Positions 9,896 to 23,111 of a stretch of DNA of 64,000 nucleotides are shown here, in pieces (position 1 is the stretch's first letter; the number at the start of each line of letters is the position of its first letter). The notes below the pieces were generated by a model. It did not search any database and had not been told where the DNA came from. It saw nothing but the letters and a program-made list of their open reading frames with translations. The translations under genes were made by a program, and so were the position numbers. Origin of the DNA: Casuarius casuarius. Lineage: Eukaryota; Chordata; Aves; Casuariiformes; Casuariidae. Location of the stretch: contig PTFA01000082.1 of NCBI GenBank assembly GCA_003342895.1, positions 749,527 to 813,526 of the forward strand, in the 5' to 3' direction.

Positions 9896-12800
9896 GAAAC
9901 TTCTGAAAAGTTGGACTATTCCACCAAGGGACCCTGTATCTAAGCACTTCCTGATGCTTATGAGATGGAGCTCATTACTGAAGATTTTAGGTTGTGCACA
10001 AGAGCATCTGCACTCTGCCAAGAGCAGAAAGGGCAGAATGTTCCTCTGTATTTTGCAGCTCTTTTGCACTGGGACTGCCTACAGCATCAAGAAAATGGAC
10101 ACACAGAAACTGTTGAGGTGATGTTAAGGTTGAGATTACTTATCAGCTCTTATAAAAACAGTGTAACTAGCAACAAAAGTGAGCCAGCTGTAACCTAGGA
10201 AACCATTGTAAAAGTAACCACAATGCAGAGTGAAAGTAACCACTGTCAAAGTTACATCTTTAATAAACATCAACACCTGGAAATTCAACTTTAAGCTAAG
10301 CTACAAACCCCCCCCCCCCAAAAAACAAAAAAACCCCACCCTCTGGCTTCTTACTAGTGGGCTCGTAAATGGAATAGATAACACAACAAGAAGCTTGGTC
10401 TACGGCTGCTCAACAGGTAGCAGGATATGTTCTCTATCTAGCAAAAATCAGAACTATGTATCAGGGCCTCCAGCGTCCTCTGAGAATGGGGCTACAGTGG
10501 AAACATGACACCAATTCTAATTCAGTGCCTTGCACGTATTTTTGGCTTACCTGTGATGTTTACAAGCATGGCTGTACAAAATTTATATTACAAGGTATGT
10601 ACTCCATAAAACTTTAGAAAAAGCCCTTGACCCAGAAAAAAACCACATAAAACAAAATAGCTGTAAAAGAAAGAATGGTATATGAGGTCTGCATGCAAAG
10701 GAAAGGTAGATAATGCAGTTTGGACAGGTTTAAGCAGGTTTCCTTACTTTCAGATAAAAGGGTTTTTGTGTAAAGGTAATCATCTCCGAATTTCAAAGCT
10801 TTAGGATGTTTACTGTGAGCCGCCACATTTTCTGGGTTTGACAGACCTCCCTATCTACTCATCTCGGAGGGCCTGTTATCCCCAACAGAAGCCTTAAAAA
10901 ATTGGAAAGCATTTCCTCAGCACAACTCAGCATCTTTGGGATACAAATATCACCAAACCCCAAATCAGGAAATTTTTAAATTCTGCAGTGTCATCAAGCA
11001 GTTCTGAAATGAAATGCCTTAGCCACCAGCGTCCTCCCTTTCACAGCTAATCAGNTTTGTCTTTGTTCGGCTCCTAGATTTCCCACCCACCAAAAGCTTT
11101 ATTGCCTCTGTTTTTTGTAAACATACACAATTTTGGCAACATCACTTATTCTGAGCAATGCCATTCTTTGCAAACACTCTGACTGTAATGATGTCACTTT
11201 GGAATTAAGATAGTGTTCAAAGTGACTAAACTACTTCTATTCAACCATCAGGAAGAGATCCTCTGGTAGCCTATCACAGAGTAATACATAGGGAACCAGA
11301 ATCTGTATTTTCATTTGAAAAGACATTTCTCACACATTTTTCTCATTCTTTTTTCCCTTCTCCCTGAAGTGGAGAATGCCAGTATCCTAACTGCACACAC
11401 ATTTATTCCAAATACATCCAATACACAGAAATTTGCAGTTTCAATGACTGTAAACATAAAACCAGACATCAAAGACTTCCTACAGCCAAATGAAGCATAG
11501 ACTCTTATCAAACTCGAAGGAAAAATTATATAAATTCTGGCAAAGTTAAGATTTGGATTTAAACTTTTACTTTAGGCTTATCACAAGAGGCCCCAGATTT
11601 TAATATTTAGTAATTTAATAAACTGAGCAATTTTGCTGCTCAGCCCCATTTCTATGCTGAATATTGTTAGGAATGTCAGCTCTGGGACACATGGTACACT
11701 TAATTACTGTACTGTTGAACTTCCTGAACTGTGGTAGGAAAACACAGATCAAATAATAAGCCAAAGGAGATGAGTTGTTTAGACTATTTCTTTCCTGAAA
11801 CAGCATTCATATAGCAAGAAAAAAGAACAGCGAGTTGTTTGAATAAGGACTTTATATATTTACAGTATCAAGGTAATCTCTTTCAGATGAACCTCAAGGC
11901 TGAAAGTGCTTGAAAGGCAAATTACTCTCTCATCCAGCAGAGGATGGCTTCTGCAGATCAGAATATCAACAGAGAACTGTGGTAAAATTCTTCAGTTGTC
12001 AAAGACTACATTATACATGGGCTGCAAATTAATGGATTTTAGTTCTAAATGCAGACACTCTTACTATTCACAGAAAATTAAACTTATTCCAAAAAGGAGA
12101 CATATCAAGGATTCACTTTCTTTCTAAAATTATCTGACAGCTTCACTGATTTAATGACATACAGCTTGTCATTCCTCATAACAACTGTGAAAGCCGCAGC
12201 TGCCATGTCACTTGGATCTCACATAAAAGCACTGTTCACATAATTAATAAAACCATATGGATGGTCTGGGCTTTATCTGAAACAGCATCAGCATATACAA
12301 AAACTTCTGTCCTGTTCACTTATGCTACATTGCCAATGACTGTGACTAAGAAGACGAGTANATATTAGCTATGCCTGTGCATCTGAGTCAAGGCTGTGTA
12401 AGCTAATATGACATTTTCTTAACTTTTGACTTCCTAGCTATTCACCCGTAATGTTTTCTTAACAGATTTTCTAAAGGAACTTATTTATCTATAGAAAAAA
12501 TTAATTTATGTCATTTCAGGGATTACTTACAGGTCTTAATCATGACTTCTTACTCCTCTGAGANTGTACCATATTAAGAGAGCTTAGCTCCAAGTGACAA
12601 GGACCACAAAGCAAATACTATGAAGAAATCATCTCTAAAATGGATTTTTTGTACAAATATGAAGCATGTAATTGTACTGTCCAGTTCATTAAGCTATGTT
12701 TATGATTGTATGAGTTCCTCATAGAGTCAACACACACAGGCAGCACAGCTGTATTTATATGTTTGTGCCATGCACTAGCTACTTTTGGCATTAGTCTGAC

Positions 12801-15594
12801 CACAGGTTTGAAAGAAGTCCAGTACAAATGTGATTGCCCTCAAAACGCCCATGTCGGTCCACTGTTGTAAACAGCCAGCAGTTGTGGCAACAATTCCTGT
12901 TATGGTCTGAGATCATTTTTCACTTCAAAACAAAATACTGGCTATTGTCTCACAAGAAGAAAAGGAGAAGGCATCCCTACTGATGAGGAAGCTTCCCTTT
13001 TTTGCTTTGTAAGATTCACAAATCTGTTACAATGGACTTCGGACTGCTTGCAAGGTAGAAGCAAAACCAGACCTGCCAGTCACTGGCAGCAGGGAATGTC
13101 CTCAGACTCAAATTCTCTAAAGCTGCAACAACTTTCACAGGATAATTCTATTTTTTTTCTTAAATCTCAGATTATGCTAAATGAAGATTGAAGAAAAAAT
13201 AATAATAGCTTATCTAAATGAAGAGAATGAGATCCTTCTTCATGACTTTCATTTTTATTTCTGCTTATCTTTCTGTCACTATTCTGAACGATGCATTTGT
13301 CAACACGATGGACTGAGTCTGCAGCACTTCCCATCCCAGTCCTGCCTGGCAGGGACAGCCCAAGGTGACCCTGTCTAGACGGCTGGTGGGCAGGAGGGGG
13401 GAAGCTGCCGTCTTCCCACAAGACTTGGTCAACCCCTAACCAGACATTTGTTAAGGGTGAAAACAGATGACAAGGACTCTTCTTTTTCCCTCTGGCTTTT
13501 CTTGGCCTAGTGCAGCCCTTGAGCTTACGAGGGCACCAGCTGCTAGAGAGACCGTAAAGAAAGGCAGAGCTGACAGAAGCAGCTCCCCAGAAGGTGGATG
13601 CAGCCCTGGGCACCGCTGGGAAGCAGACAGGCATGTTGCTGAGCATACGTCCAGGTCACAGATTTGAAATACCAGCATTCCGGTTTCCCTTGAAGCAACT
13701 CTGGACCCAGAGGGAAGGTGTCTGACTGAATTACCAGCTCTCTCCCTTCTCCCTCCCCCCNAAAAAANCCCCCAAGAGGCAGAAAAAGAGAAAAATTGAG
13801 GGGATGAGGCTTTCCCCAGCTGCTGCTGACTGATGGTCTAGTTCTGCCCCCACCAGCCAGCTGCTGGAGAATCCAATTCCCAGTGACTCCAGAAACCATC
13901 GAAGAAACATATCCGCTGTCTTAACGAGAGTTTCAGTAGGGCTGAATTAGGTTCACTACGTCAAAATGTTTCATATAAATGAATAAAGTTATTACTGTTT
14001 TTTCGGTGTGGGGTCCAATGCTGAGGAACTTCCAGCATTTCATAGGGCAGCCTTGCAGGTCCTCTGCAATACTTCCTACTGAATATGCAGGGAAAAGCTG
14101 TGAACGAGATCTGACACAAAATCTAGCAAGTGTTTTGAAATTAAAGACAAAGTTCAGCTAGCTCTAGTGGGCAGAAGGTACTATAAGAAAGGCCACATTA
14201 AATGTCCTTGTTTACTTTGTAGCACACATTTATTTCCATGCACAGGAAAATCCTGTGCCCAGCACAGCCCAAAATATGAAGAAAATAAAGAAAGTAGTTC
14301 TGAAAAGGTTGTATTGGCTCGCAGGGTGTCTGCTGAGGCATCGTGCAATCTGTGTGTCTCTTTTTATATTCTTGACACCAGAGGAGAATGGAATGAGGGA
14401 AATTACATTTGAAATAGCAAATGTAAGGGTTTTGAGTCACCACCCAGAAGCATCTTTACATAGATGAAAACTGCAATTGTTTTGACAAGAAAAGTGTAGT
14501 TGGGTTTTTTGTGTGTAATTTGACTTATCTGAGGTTGCTTTTTATAGATCTTTTTCCTGCCCACAACAGCAATTTCATGTTTACTGCCTTTTCCAAGTAA
14601 GGCATCATGTTTGTTTCCATTTGTAATTAAGACATTAAAAATTACAGCACTGTTCAGTTGTAAAAGCTGAATTATACTATAGACTTTCCTGGTAGGGTTG
14701 TCCAGTTCTTGCAAACCATGGGAGAGAAAGGAAAAACATTTATCTATTGTATAACAGCAAATATGTTTCTCAGAAGTAAAATAACCAAATAAACTTCTAA
14801 ATTCTGAGTTTTGTATTAAAGATCACTTCTATTTAGGATGGAATGGGAACTGTTATTTGGGACTCTTCCGTGTTAAGGAGTTTAATGTTTTCTATCATAT
14901 ATCTGTGAAATATGACATGCAATTCATTTTCGTGAACATCAGTGCAAATAAAACTTGGCAGAATTATACATTCACAAAGGGATGGTGGACAAGGCCAAAA
15001 TCCAGTACAGAGCAAACCATATTCACTTTAAAATTCAGCCACTTTTTTGAGGAAAAAGTTTTGTTCAATACTATAGTTCCAGTAAGAAATATCACCTCTA
15101 ACATTACAACTCTTCTTCTAAATTTGGTAAAAATTAACAAATTGAACTGTGGAATATTCCCAATATTTTAATGCTCTTACTTTGACATAACAGTCGGCAT
15201 TCGCTCACAGAAAATAAGGCAGAAGAGACAAGCAATCAGTCTGTACAATTTCCTACTTTTCTGAGCTTGGTACATTGTGTCTGATATGACTAGTTATACA
15301 AATGCAATAACTGTATTATCATTTGTGAAAATCATATCTGAGGCACTAATTATGAACATATAATAGCTGTGGTTTTGCTAATCTATATGGCACAAAGGAC
15401 TTCCATGCTTGATCTGAAGACGACAATAGACATGAAATCCACCACTTCTCTTCGAATTTTGTTACAATACATCAACATTATTGTTAAAGTTTTGTGCCTT
15501 AATCCAATTTAATTTTGTCTCCAGATATTGATTCCTTAACTCTTGCATTTCTAGGTTTTACATTTCTCTGATGGATTAAGATATCCTTTATCAT
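9896..15594. other. long anonymous non-coding stretch
   Basis: No transposon recognised over 5.7 kb. Notable local features are a C12/A-rich run at 10308-10333, a GC-rich patch at 13310-13900 with frames open on both strands, and a homopolymer-dense spot with two n calls at 13754-13774. A possible splice pair on the minus strand (acceptor just right of 10611, donor at 10549) bounds 61 nt with no open frame and is not convincing. Frames at 11311-11511, 12618-12827, 14403-14714 and 14857-15171 have no recognisable content. Confidence 0.55.
10308..10333. repeat. C homopolymer followed by A-rich tract
   Basis: Twelve consecutive C bases followed by A6-C-A7-C4. It is low complexity, and the length call may be unreliable. 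Confidence 0.85.
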
Positions 15595-17020
15595 CCTCTC
15601 CAGGAAGGGGATCAATCACCTCTCAGTCTCTTTTCTGTTTACTTAACTGAATCGAGCTCTTTCAGGCTCACATTTTAAGATGCTTCCTCCAGCTTTGGAA
15701 TAAATATTGAAGCTTGTATCTGATCATCCTCTGTTTTTCAAGATACTTGAAAAATACAGAACAAAATTTGAATAATCTATTTTGGTATTGGTATCACCGA
15801 TGTTACACACAGAGATAAAAGCACGCCCATGCGCTTGGTCATGACATCTCTGCTCTCACATCTAAGGGTCACACATTCCTGCAGTATCATACTGGGAATG
15901 CATGGGCAGCTGCATGGCCCTTTTGACCCACAGATCTTTGTCAGGGTCACTGTTTTCCTAAATGTAGCCCTACAGTCTGGAGGTAGCTGTGTAACTGTGT
16001 GCGTAGGCATATCAAAGTGCATTTTGTCTGTGATCTCGGTTGCTGTGAATGACTGCATCTTTCCTTACAATTCCCATCAGTCTTTGTGTTGTCCACAAGT
16101 TCTATCATGGGTCATTTCTATTCACCTCCAGATCATTGATTAAAATGTGTCTCAGTACCAATGCCCACGAAAGGTCAATGAAATCACTCCCGTCCATGAT
16201 AATTTCTCACTGGCAACAGCTTTTTGACATCTGTTCAGTATGTTAGACTGTTGTAAGTTAGTAAAGTCAAATCCTTTACAATATATCATAGCATATTGTT
16301 TCTATCCAATTATATTAATCAACCAAACATGTCATTACATCTGAGATTTAAATCCAGTTTGTTGGCAAGTTCTTCTCTTTAGACAGTCCTGTTGTCTGAA
16401 ATGGATGACTTCCCTTCCATTTAAGTCTTTACCTGAATTTCCTCTGTTTCATTATTTACTAGAAAGAGCATCAGCAGGCTATAGATCTCCTTATCCATCT
16501 CTTTCGAGACTCCTGAATGCAGGTTATCAAATCAACTTATTTAAAAATATTTAGGCTGAGTACACATTTCTGCAGTCCTTCTAAATTATTAAAAGGCCGG
16601 AAAGTCTGTATGTGAAATAAACACCTTATCCTACTTTCCTTCANATGCAACACTGAAATATTTACTTAACATTTTCTACCCTTTTTTTTTGCACTGACAA
16701 TAATTTTACCAACTGGATCTGAAGATACATCTGTACCAAACTTAGACTTTCTAATGCAGTGGATATACTCATCTTTGTTACTCTTATCCTTTCTAATGTT
16801 TTCTATCCCTAAAAGCCAAGCATTTTTCTTTAGCTCGGTCTTTAGTTTTTCTATACTTCACAACTTNTAATTGATATTAATTATTATCCATTTTTTCCCC
16901 TTGTCCATTTTTCTGAATTATACTTTTTTTCTCTGTTCTCTGTCACTTTTAGCCAAACTATGAGTTGAAACTGTTTTCCACTCTGTATCTACTATGGTCA
17001 ATAATGAATTATATTTCTTG
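15595..17020 (-). mobile_element. ancient CR1 LINE, about 1.4 kb, antisense
   Basis: This is a long continuous but highly diverged CR1 copy in minus orientation. Reading the + strand, landmarks occur in the order expected for an antisense old CR1. The ORF2 C-terminal zone is at 15625-15745 (GAGCTCTTTCAGGCTCACAT, AAGATGCTTCCTCCAGC, TGATCATCCTC). The zone TTTTGACCCACAGATCTTTG with CAGGGTCACTGTTTTCC is at about 15921-15960. AGATCATTGATTAAAATGTG at about 16131-16150 corresponds to the common GTCATTGATAAAAATGTTAAA block. TTAATCAACCAAACATGTCAT lies near 16315. A block like GCAGGTTATCAAATC...TTATTTAAAAATATTTAG is near 16520-16555, and TTTGTTACTCTTATCC is near 16776-16791. The identification rests on this ordered series, not on any single match. 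All frames are broken, and the longest open frames inside it (93-104 codons at 15777-16143) are accidental. Confidence 0.8.
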
Positions 17021-17839
17021 AATAATCATTAGTGCCCATTAACCTTTGNTAATTGTAGTTGATTCTTCATTTCAAAAGCAATGTTTATATAATATTCATA
17101 TTTGTAAACATACATAACACCTGTGCTGCAAATTTAGCAACCCTATTTTGTAAACATATTCCTTTCTTATTGTGCTTAAGTGAGCACATTATATATTTTG
17201 TTCCATTTAATGTTTATGTAAGCAGTCATGCTTGCAAAATCTTATAGAACAGATTAAGTGCCTTAGCAAGCAGGAACAAATCGTGTGGTTTTGGCCTGTG
17301 TAGGCCTGTGCATTTCAATATTATGATCATCCTTTATGACCTCCTGCTGTCTTTTTCAAGATATTCATAAGCTAGCTTCCTCAGTAAAATCTTTTACAAT
17401 TTAATTAAAATGTTTTTTTTGTTTCTCTTCCTACTTCAGCATTGCTTTAACTTCCATGAAGAATTTAAGCTTTGTACTGGTTATTGTCAGGACAATAGGC
17501 TGAGAAATCTAATTAATATTTTATTCTCAACTAACAAGAGTATGTGAAATTTATTAAAACTGTGCACAGAGAATAAATTATTTGTAAAGAAACCCAACTA
17601 TATTTTTGCATGGTGAATGATTATGAACTTTTCTCCTCTAGTCTCAACCAGAGATTATATACAAACACAGTATTTTTACGGATTTGCTTTGCTTTCTGTG
17701 GTACCTATCCTTATATCCTTATAAATTTCAGCTGTCACCATCATAAGCTCTTTCCCCTCTTGATTATGTTTAAACTCAATGTCCACTTAATTACAAACTG
17801 GTCTAGTCTCTCCATTAAATAAGAGCACTCATTAATTTC
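17021..17839. other. anonymous AT-rich stretch
   Basis: Probably unrelated to the flanking LINE debris. Nothing recognised; part of it could be further unrecognised LINE sequence. Confidence 0.45.
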
Positions 17840-18110
17840 TGACCACTTACCTCCTCTGCTCTCATCACCTGATCCTAGTTTTCTTTTTCCTTCTCCTGCA
17901 CCTTCAGATCTGCATCTCCAGTCTTCTCTCATGATCTTTTCTCCAAAAACACAATTTTGGATTCCTCCCTTCAGTTACAACTTTTGCACTCTTTCTTCTA
18001 TTAATTTCTCAACCTGTCTCTAGTTTCAGAACCCCAGCACTTTCCCTCCCTTCTCAAGATCTATCTACATTGACAGTCAGGATAAATCCTTTGGGTACCT
18101 CTCATCGAAT
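17840..18110 (+). mobile_element. possible L2-type LINE fragment (weak)
   Basis: The + strand is strongly pyrimidine-rich and includes CAGATCTGCATCTCCAGTCT. That resembles the L2 ORF2 nucleotide sequence just after the reverse-transcriptase Y-A-D-D box (CAAATCTACATCTCCAGCCC). Surrounding blocks are too diverged to place. It could equally be an unrelated C/T-rich tract; compare the much clearer L2 at 30355-31390. Confidence 0.3.
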
Positions 18111-18369
18111 CTCAGACATGACCAATTAGTATCTTCTTTATCTACGTCAGAACTTGAAGACTTCACCATGGGCCTCCACATGGTACTTTCTGATTCTCCT
18201 CAGAAGTCTTGCTAGGATTTTTTTTTTCTCTCCTAAGCTTGTTTTTAACTACAAGCACTACAAGTTGGTGGGGAAAAGTGGAAACAGAAGAACCAGTAAA
18301 TTGAAGCATTCATATCAGGGGGGATTTGTTTTCAAGAGACCTGTAGGTAAGTCTATGAACATAGTGAAG

Positions 18370-18440
18370 TTTGCACAGACTGGGCAGTGAGATACAGAGC
18401 AGGTCAGGGCTAGAGCTGCAGTTAGGTTTGAACTGAGAGA
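18370..18440 (-). mobile_element. possible MIR-type SINE fragment, antisense (weak)
   Basis: The sequence GATACAGAGCAGGTCAGGGC followed by AGAGCTGCAGTTAGG and TTTGAACTGAG resembles antisense MIR (CACAGCTAGTAAGTGG, CAGAGCTGGGATTTGAACCC). Only one block matches well, so confidence is low. Confidence 0.35.
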
Positions 18441-21300
18441 ACTACAACATGGGGTTTGGGCTTCCTGGAGGTTAGACAAGACTTTAGCTATCTGTGCACA
18501 TATANCTTGCTCAGTTTAACTCAGCTTAAAGCTGATATCACAACTTTTGTGTGCTAAGCGCTAATCCCTAGTGAAGAGGACAAGTGGAGCTGCATATTTC
18601 CTCCTGGGTATGGTTACCTTTTACATGTATTTACTTGGCTACCAAACATGAATTCTGGTACAAACACTGCTAGGATGACATTAGGACCACAGGCATTCCC
18701 CTATTTCTGGAGGTGGTTTATGGTTCTCGGTAGCATTTGTTCACATTACTCATCTTTCCAGCTGTCCATAGCTATACAGAAATCAGTGACAGGACTGCAA
18801 CTCCCCACCACAATCCTTACAAGACCCTGGTGATCGAGCCCCATTTTTTGAGATTCTCCTGAAACCCTCCACAAACAAACTATGAAATTATGTAACTGTA
18901 GCAGTATCCTCTTTTTAAACCGAGCCTGCACGAAGTATGGGGAGCAGTAAGGCAGAGGGGTGAACTTTGGCATTTCCCAACTCTGACATTTCGGAGACTC
19001 TGCAGTTTATATTTTCGTGGATAAAAAAGTCAGTGAATGTGTGAACTAATGAGTGCTTACATATACCTTACAGGGCTCATCTACGAAAGAAAAGAGAAAT
19101 TTCTTTCTAGATTTTGTAAGGCATTTTGATGCACAAGGTTTACAGCTGCATTTACCCACGACCACAAGTCATACCTCTCAGACACAATGTAGCTTCAGAA
19201 TGCTTTTGCTTACATTTTTGATGCTTGAGGTATTATGCGCAGTGAGCATAAGGTGGCAAAACTGTTAGAAGTCTGAGGTAGGACACAACAGTATACAATT
19301 AAATATAATCATTAAAACAAAAGTGTTTGCCATGATTCTACCACAATCACGTGCCTGGGGGAAGACACTGACATTGGGACTGTGTCACTGCACTTCATTA
19401 ACCTGTCTCGGATCTTAATCCAGACTGAACTAAGCCACGTGGTTGATTACTTTTCCCAGTCTATGCTAATTTGTGTGGCTAACAATCTGTGTGGCNCTCT
19501 CTAGCACTGCTGCTTTAGGAGCAGCATGTGATTCCCTCCTCCCATTGTGACGCATGGTCCACACAGCAAGCAGGGCGCATTAAGCAGGGGCAGGTTGTTT
19601 CTCTTCTTATCAATTGCATGGGCACACAGGGCAGGCAATAATCCTTCTGCACACTGTGTTTAAAGGAAATTAAAGCTTTCAGAAGGATGAAAAAAATACA
19701 TACTTATCAACAGAATTTCAAGGATTATAATTATCCAGTTATATGTAAGCAGGATAAAAATGAACCTCCCTTTAGTTTTAGCAACATCTAAAGGTGAAAA
19801 CAAGCTGTATCTGAAATTTAGTGCATAAAATGTACTCAGCTTGCTTTTATTTTTTAATTACAGGTTGCTTACACTACCTCATGTTCCCTCATCAGAGAAG
19901 CTCAGTTTTCAGGCCAAATATTTTTATTATCAGAGTTATCCTATCAATACTGAAACAGCAGAATAAGAGAACTACTGAAGTCTAGCAATTGATCTGCCTG
20001 CAGTGGTAAAATATATCTAAGACCTATGGCGATTNGTCAAGTACCAAACGAGCAAAAACAAAATAAAGATCCTCAAAATGAGAAGTTTTCACCTCGCTGT
20101 TTCAGTTTTCAACAACTTCCAGTTACATGAAAGGTTTGAAAAATACTGCAACTTTCATTCGCAAGCTTTTTTCAGGTGCAGTTTCCAAGTCTCAAAATTC
20201 TCAAGTTTGAGTTTTTCTGGATGGGATCATATCTCCAATTAAAATAAACATGTACATCTGTCACTGCATGAGCAAAAATAATGAAAGCACTTAAAGGTTC
20301 TGACTATATGCCTTGGGAAGGAATATCTTACACAGCCACCCTCTAACACTTGAATGTTAGGTCAGGACATTAATGCAACTAGATCTCTGTACACTATCAA
20401 TTTCTTTTTTAGGCAGGACTCAAAATTTGGAAAGCACAGGACAGATTAANGCTTCCCCCCAGCTACTTAACCTACTGGGTTTTGCCAATGATGCTGTTTA
20501 AATTTAGCATCTTATTAAGTTAAGTCTCTGAGAGATGAACTGACAGCTAGAAAGTCGTTGATACATCAGAAGCAGCAGCATACTAGGAAAGGACATGACA
20601 GAACTAATGTCCTTGGGAATACGAGAATCTTTAATTTGCAGCCACCTTTCATGGGTTTGGTTTGATTTGATGCTGCAACTCAGAAAAAATGTCCCTAAAA
20701 TTTGGATCTTGTTTTACTAAATTCACAGTTTTCTGAGTTCATTGTCAAGCTCAGATATTTTTGAGACATCTGAACACTTGTATAAAAGTATTATCTTACT
20801 CTTTTTGTGCTGTCCTATATCCAAAAATTTTAGTACTAAAACTGATATTATAAGAAAGTTTCTGCCTTCATATGTATATAAAGTAGTACCCTGTCTTTAT
20901 CATGAAGAATTTGTAAATTTTGGCTTCATAGAAACCCCATATAGGTTCAAGATGTGTTCCTTAAAGTTGATCTGTATTGCTCCAGACGCACACAGTCTTG
21001 GACACAACTTTGGCAAGAGATATGACAACACGTATATTAGTATTTATTTTTTGGTATTGATGAAGTACTTACAATGCTCAAAACCTGTGTTGCATGCCAG
21101 GGGTGCCTCTCAAAACTATGTTCTTCCCCCACATTTTTCACACGGAATTGGAAATAAATTTATTTTAAAAGTCTATTAAGTTCTTTGCGCTTTTCTGAGT
21201 ATTCTGAATGTGTTGTATGCAGCAATTCTTTGGACTTTGGCAGTTCTGTTCAAGGANCTCGTTTTACACCACCTATTATCTGTATTATTCTATGAGTTGC

Positions 21301-21328
21301 ATTGCTCCCAAAGTATTGCTCCCAAAGG
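21301..21328. repeat. two-copy 14-bp tandem repeat
   Basis: ATTGCTCCCAAAGT is followed directly by ATTGCTCCCAAAGG; 13 of 14 bases are identical. Most simply a replication-slippage duplication. Confidence 0.9.
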
Positions 21329-23095
21329 TAATCTAAAAGAACAAAATCTGTTCTAAGGCAATCACTGTTTAGCTTGTAGAAATATCAGTAGAGGTAAAAG
21401 TAAGCAAAACAAGAGACAGACAGGTTTTAATAAGAAGAGGTAATGTAAAAAGATTGTGTGCCTACATAGAAACTTATTCATGAGTGATTATTTTTCTACA
21501 AAGTTCTAATTTTAGGACATAACAATATAATGGTATCTGTCAATGAAGATATCCCTGCAAGATCTCGTTTGGATTACTTTTCTTCTTTTATGGTTTCCCA
21601 AGAAAAATGTAGGGATGACAGGAGTCTAAGAGTGGCCAGCTGAGAGAGAATCTGGGAAAACATTCAGATTAGCTTGGAAAAAAGTGCAGAGATCACTCAA
21701 TAAATTTATTGAAAGTTGTTCCCACTGAGAAGGAAGAGAAGAGAAAACAACTTAAAATGGGCATGGCGAAGCTACATAACAAACCACAAATTCAAAGACT
21801 TTTGAACTTCGTAAGGACAGTGTTATCCACCTAAAAGCTTTTGTGTTTTGTGGCCCGTTGTGTACATGCTCCTATATGGTCAAGCTATTTGATCATTATT
21901 TCTTAATATAGTAAAAATGTGAGGAACTACACAAAACTAAAAGCAGGAGAGCTCTGGCATAAGCATGGACCTGACCTATTCATTCCCTTTTTTGTAGCAA
22001 AATGGACTCGCAGCTGCCACTTCTTCCGTAGGAACATCTTTTTGCAGGCTGGCAAATTTGCTGATGATACCACTCTGCTAGACAGAAAAAACTTAAAAGA
22101 TATACTGTGAAAACCTGCTAGAGAGTTTACCGCTGCTCCGTTTCATTTTGCAGGCTTGCTTGTGTTGGACTGCAGAGATTTTTTTTGGCAGACATACTGT
22201 GGATTTTAAATATTATAAAGGCTGCAAAGTTGGCTACAACTTTATATAATGTTTACAAATCTAAACTATTGATTAACTGATGTCTCCAAATATCTTGAAG
22301 ACTTTTTGAAATGTTTTATTTCTAAGGCACTTCTAAGTGAAGGTGACAAGCAAATTACTCTCAACTGAGTTTAGGATTTTTGATAGTAGGACTTGCAATT
22401 TCATAGAGGCTTTACAGGTCCGAGCAAGTGGCAAAAACATCCATCATTCTAAAGGGTGGTTGCTCGTAGCTCCAATTCATCTCTTTCAAATTCAGTGTTT
22501 CGACATGGGCTAAAACTACGAGTGATGCTTTGTAATCATTGCAGTCTTGCATGGTTGAATCAGGCAGCATTTCCTAAGTGTTGTGAACCTTGGTCCCAGC
22601 ACAATAGAAAANAGATACTTTCTTTTTCTTTCTCCTTTTGAATCAGATACATTAAAAGCAACCAAAACTTTCTCAAAGCAGTCTAGCTATTTTCTTCCCA
22701 AATGGTGCACTAAGTTGTTAGTGCCTGACATGTCAGGAATGTGAAAAACATAAAAGCCTTACACTTTCACCAGCATATCTAAGAAAAGCAGACAGAAAAT
22801 ATAGCTGGAGGGACTGGGTGGAGTAGACAGACCCTGCATGACTCTGGCTGACTTTAATATCTAACAGATGGGGCTCCATATCAGTAGCTGCTTCTGCTGT
22901 TCAGCAACAATTCTGAAAGAATATGCTTCTTACTGCAGCCTTGGAGGTCTTTAATTTATTGTGTGTTTCTAAGTGTGCTGAAGTATAGCTGCATTTTGAT
23001 TGTTTAGGGATTTTTTTCCCCTNGGTCTGAAGGGCTGTTTTTCATTTCCACAGCTGTTTTCCCAGCCAAAATCTCAGCATGCACACAAATACTAG

Positions 23096-23111
23096 TAATA
23101 ATAATAATAAA
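23096..23111. repeat. (TAA)n microsatellite
   Basis: Five perfect TAA units followed by an A run. Confidence 0.85.

Noticed and set aside
10551..10611. Minus-strand segment between a pyrimidine-tract acceptor and a CAG|GTAAGC donor
   Set aside because: All three frames contain stops. It shows that splice-like pairs occur here without coding content.
13167..13646. 159-codon minus-strand open frame with ATG
   Set aside because: It extends from a GC-rich patch where stops are rare, with competing frames on both strands. The composition is low-information (serine/proline/arginine) and no family is recognised.
15777..16143. Overlapping frames of 93-104 codons on both strands
   Set aside because: They fall inside the ancient CR1 at 15595-17020 and arise from decayed LINE sequence.
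20742..21179. 145-codon open frame on the + strand, among the longest in the window
   Set aside because: It begins with TTG, and the first ATG lies about 70 codons in. At this AT content an open stretch of this length is not rare in six frames of 64 kb. No domain recognised.
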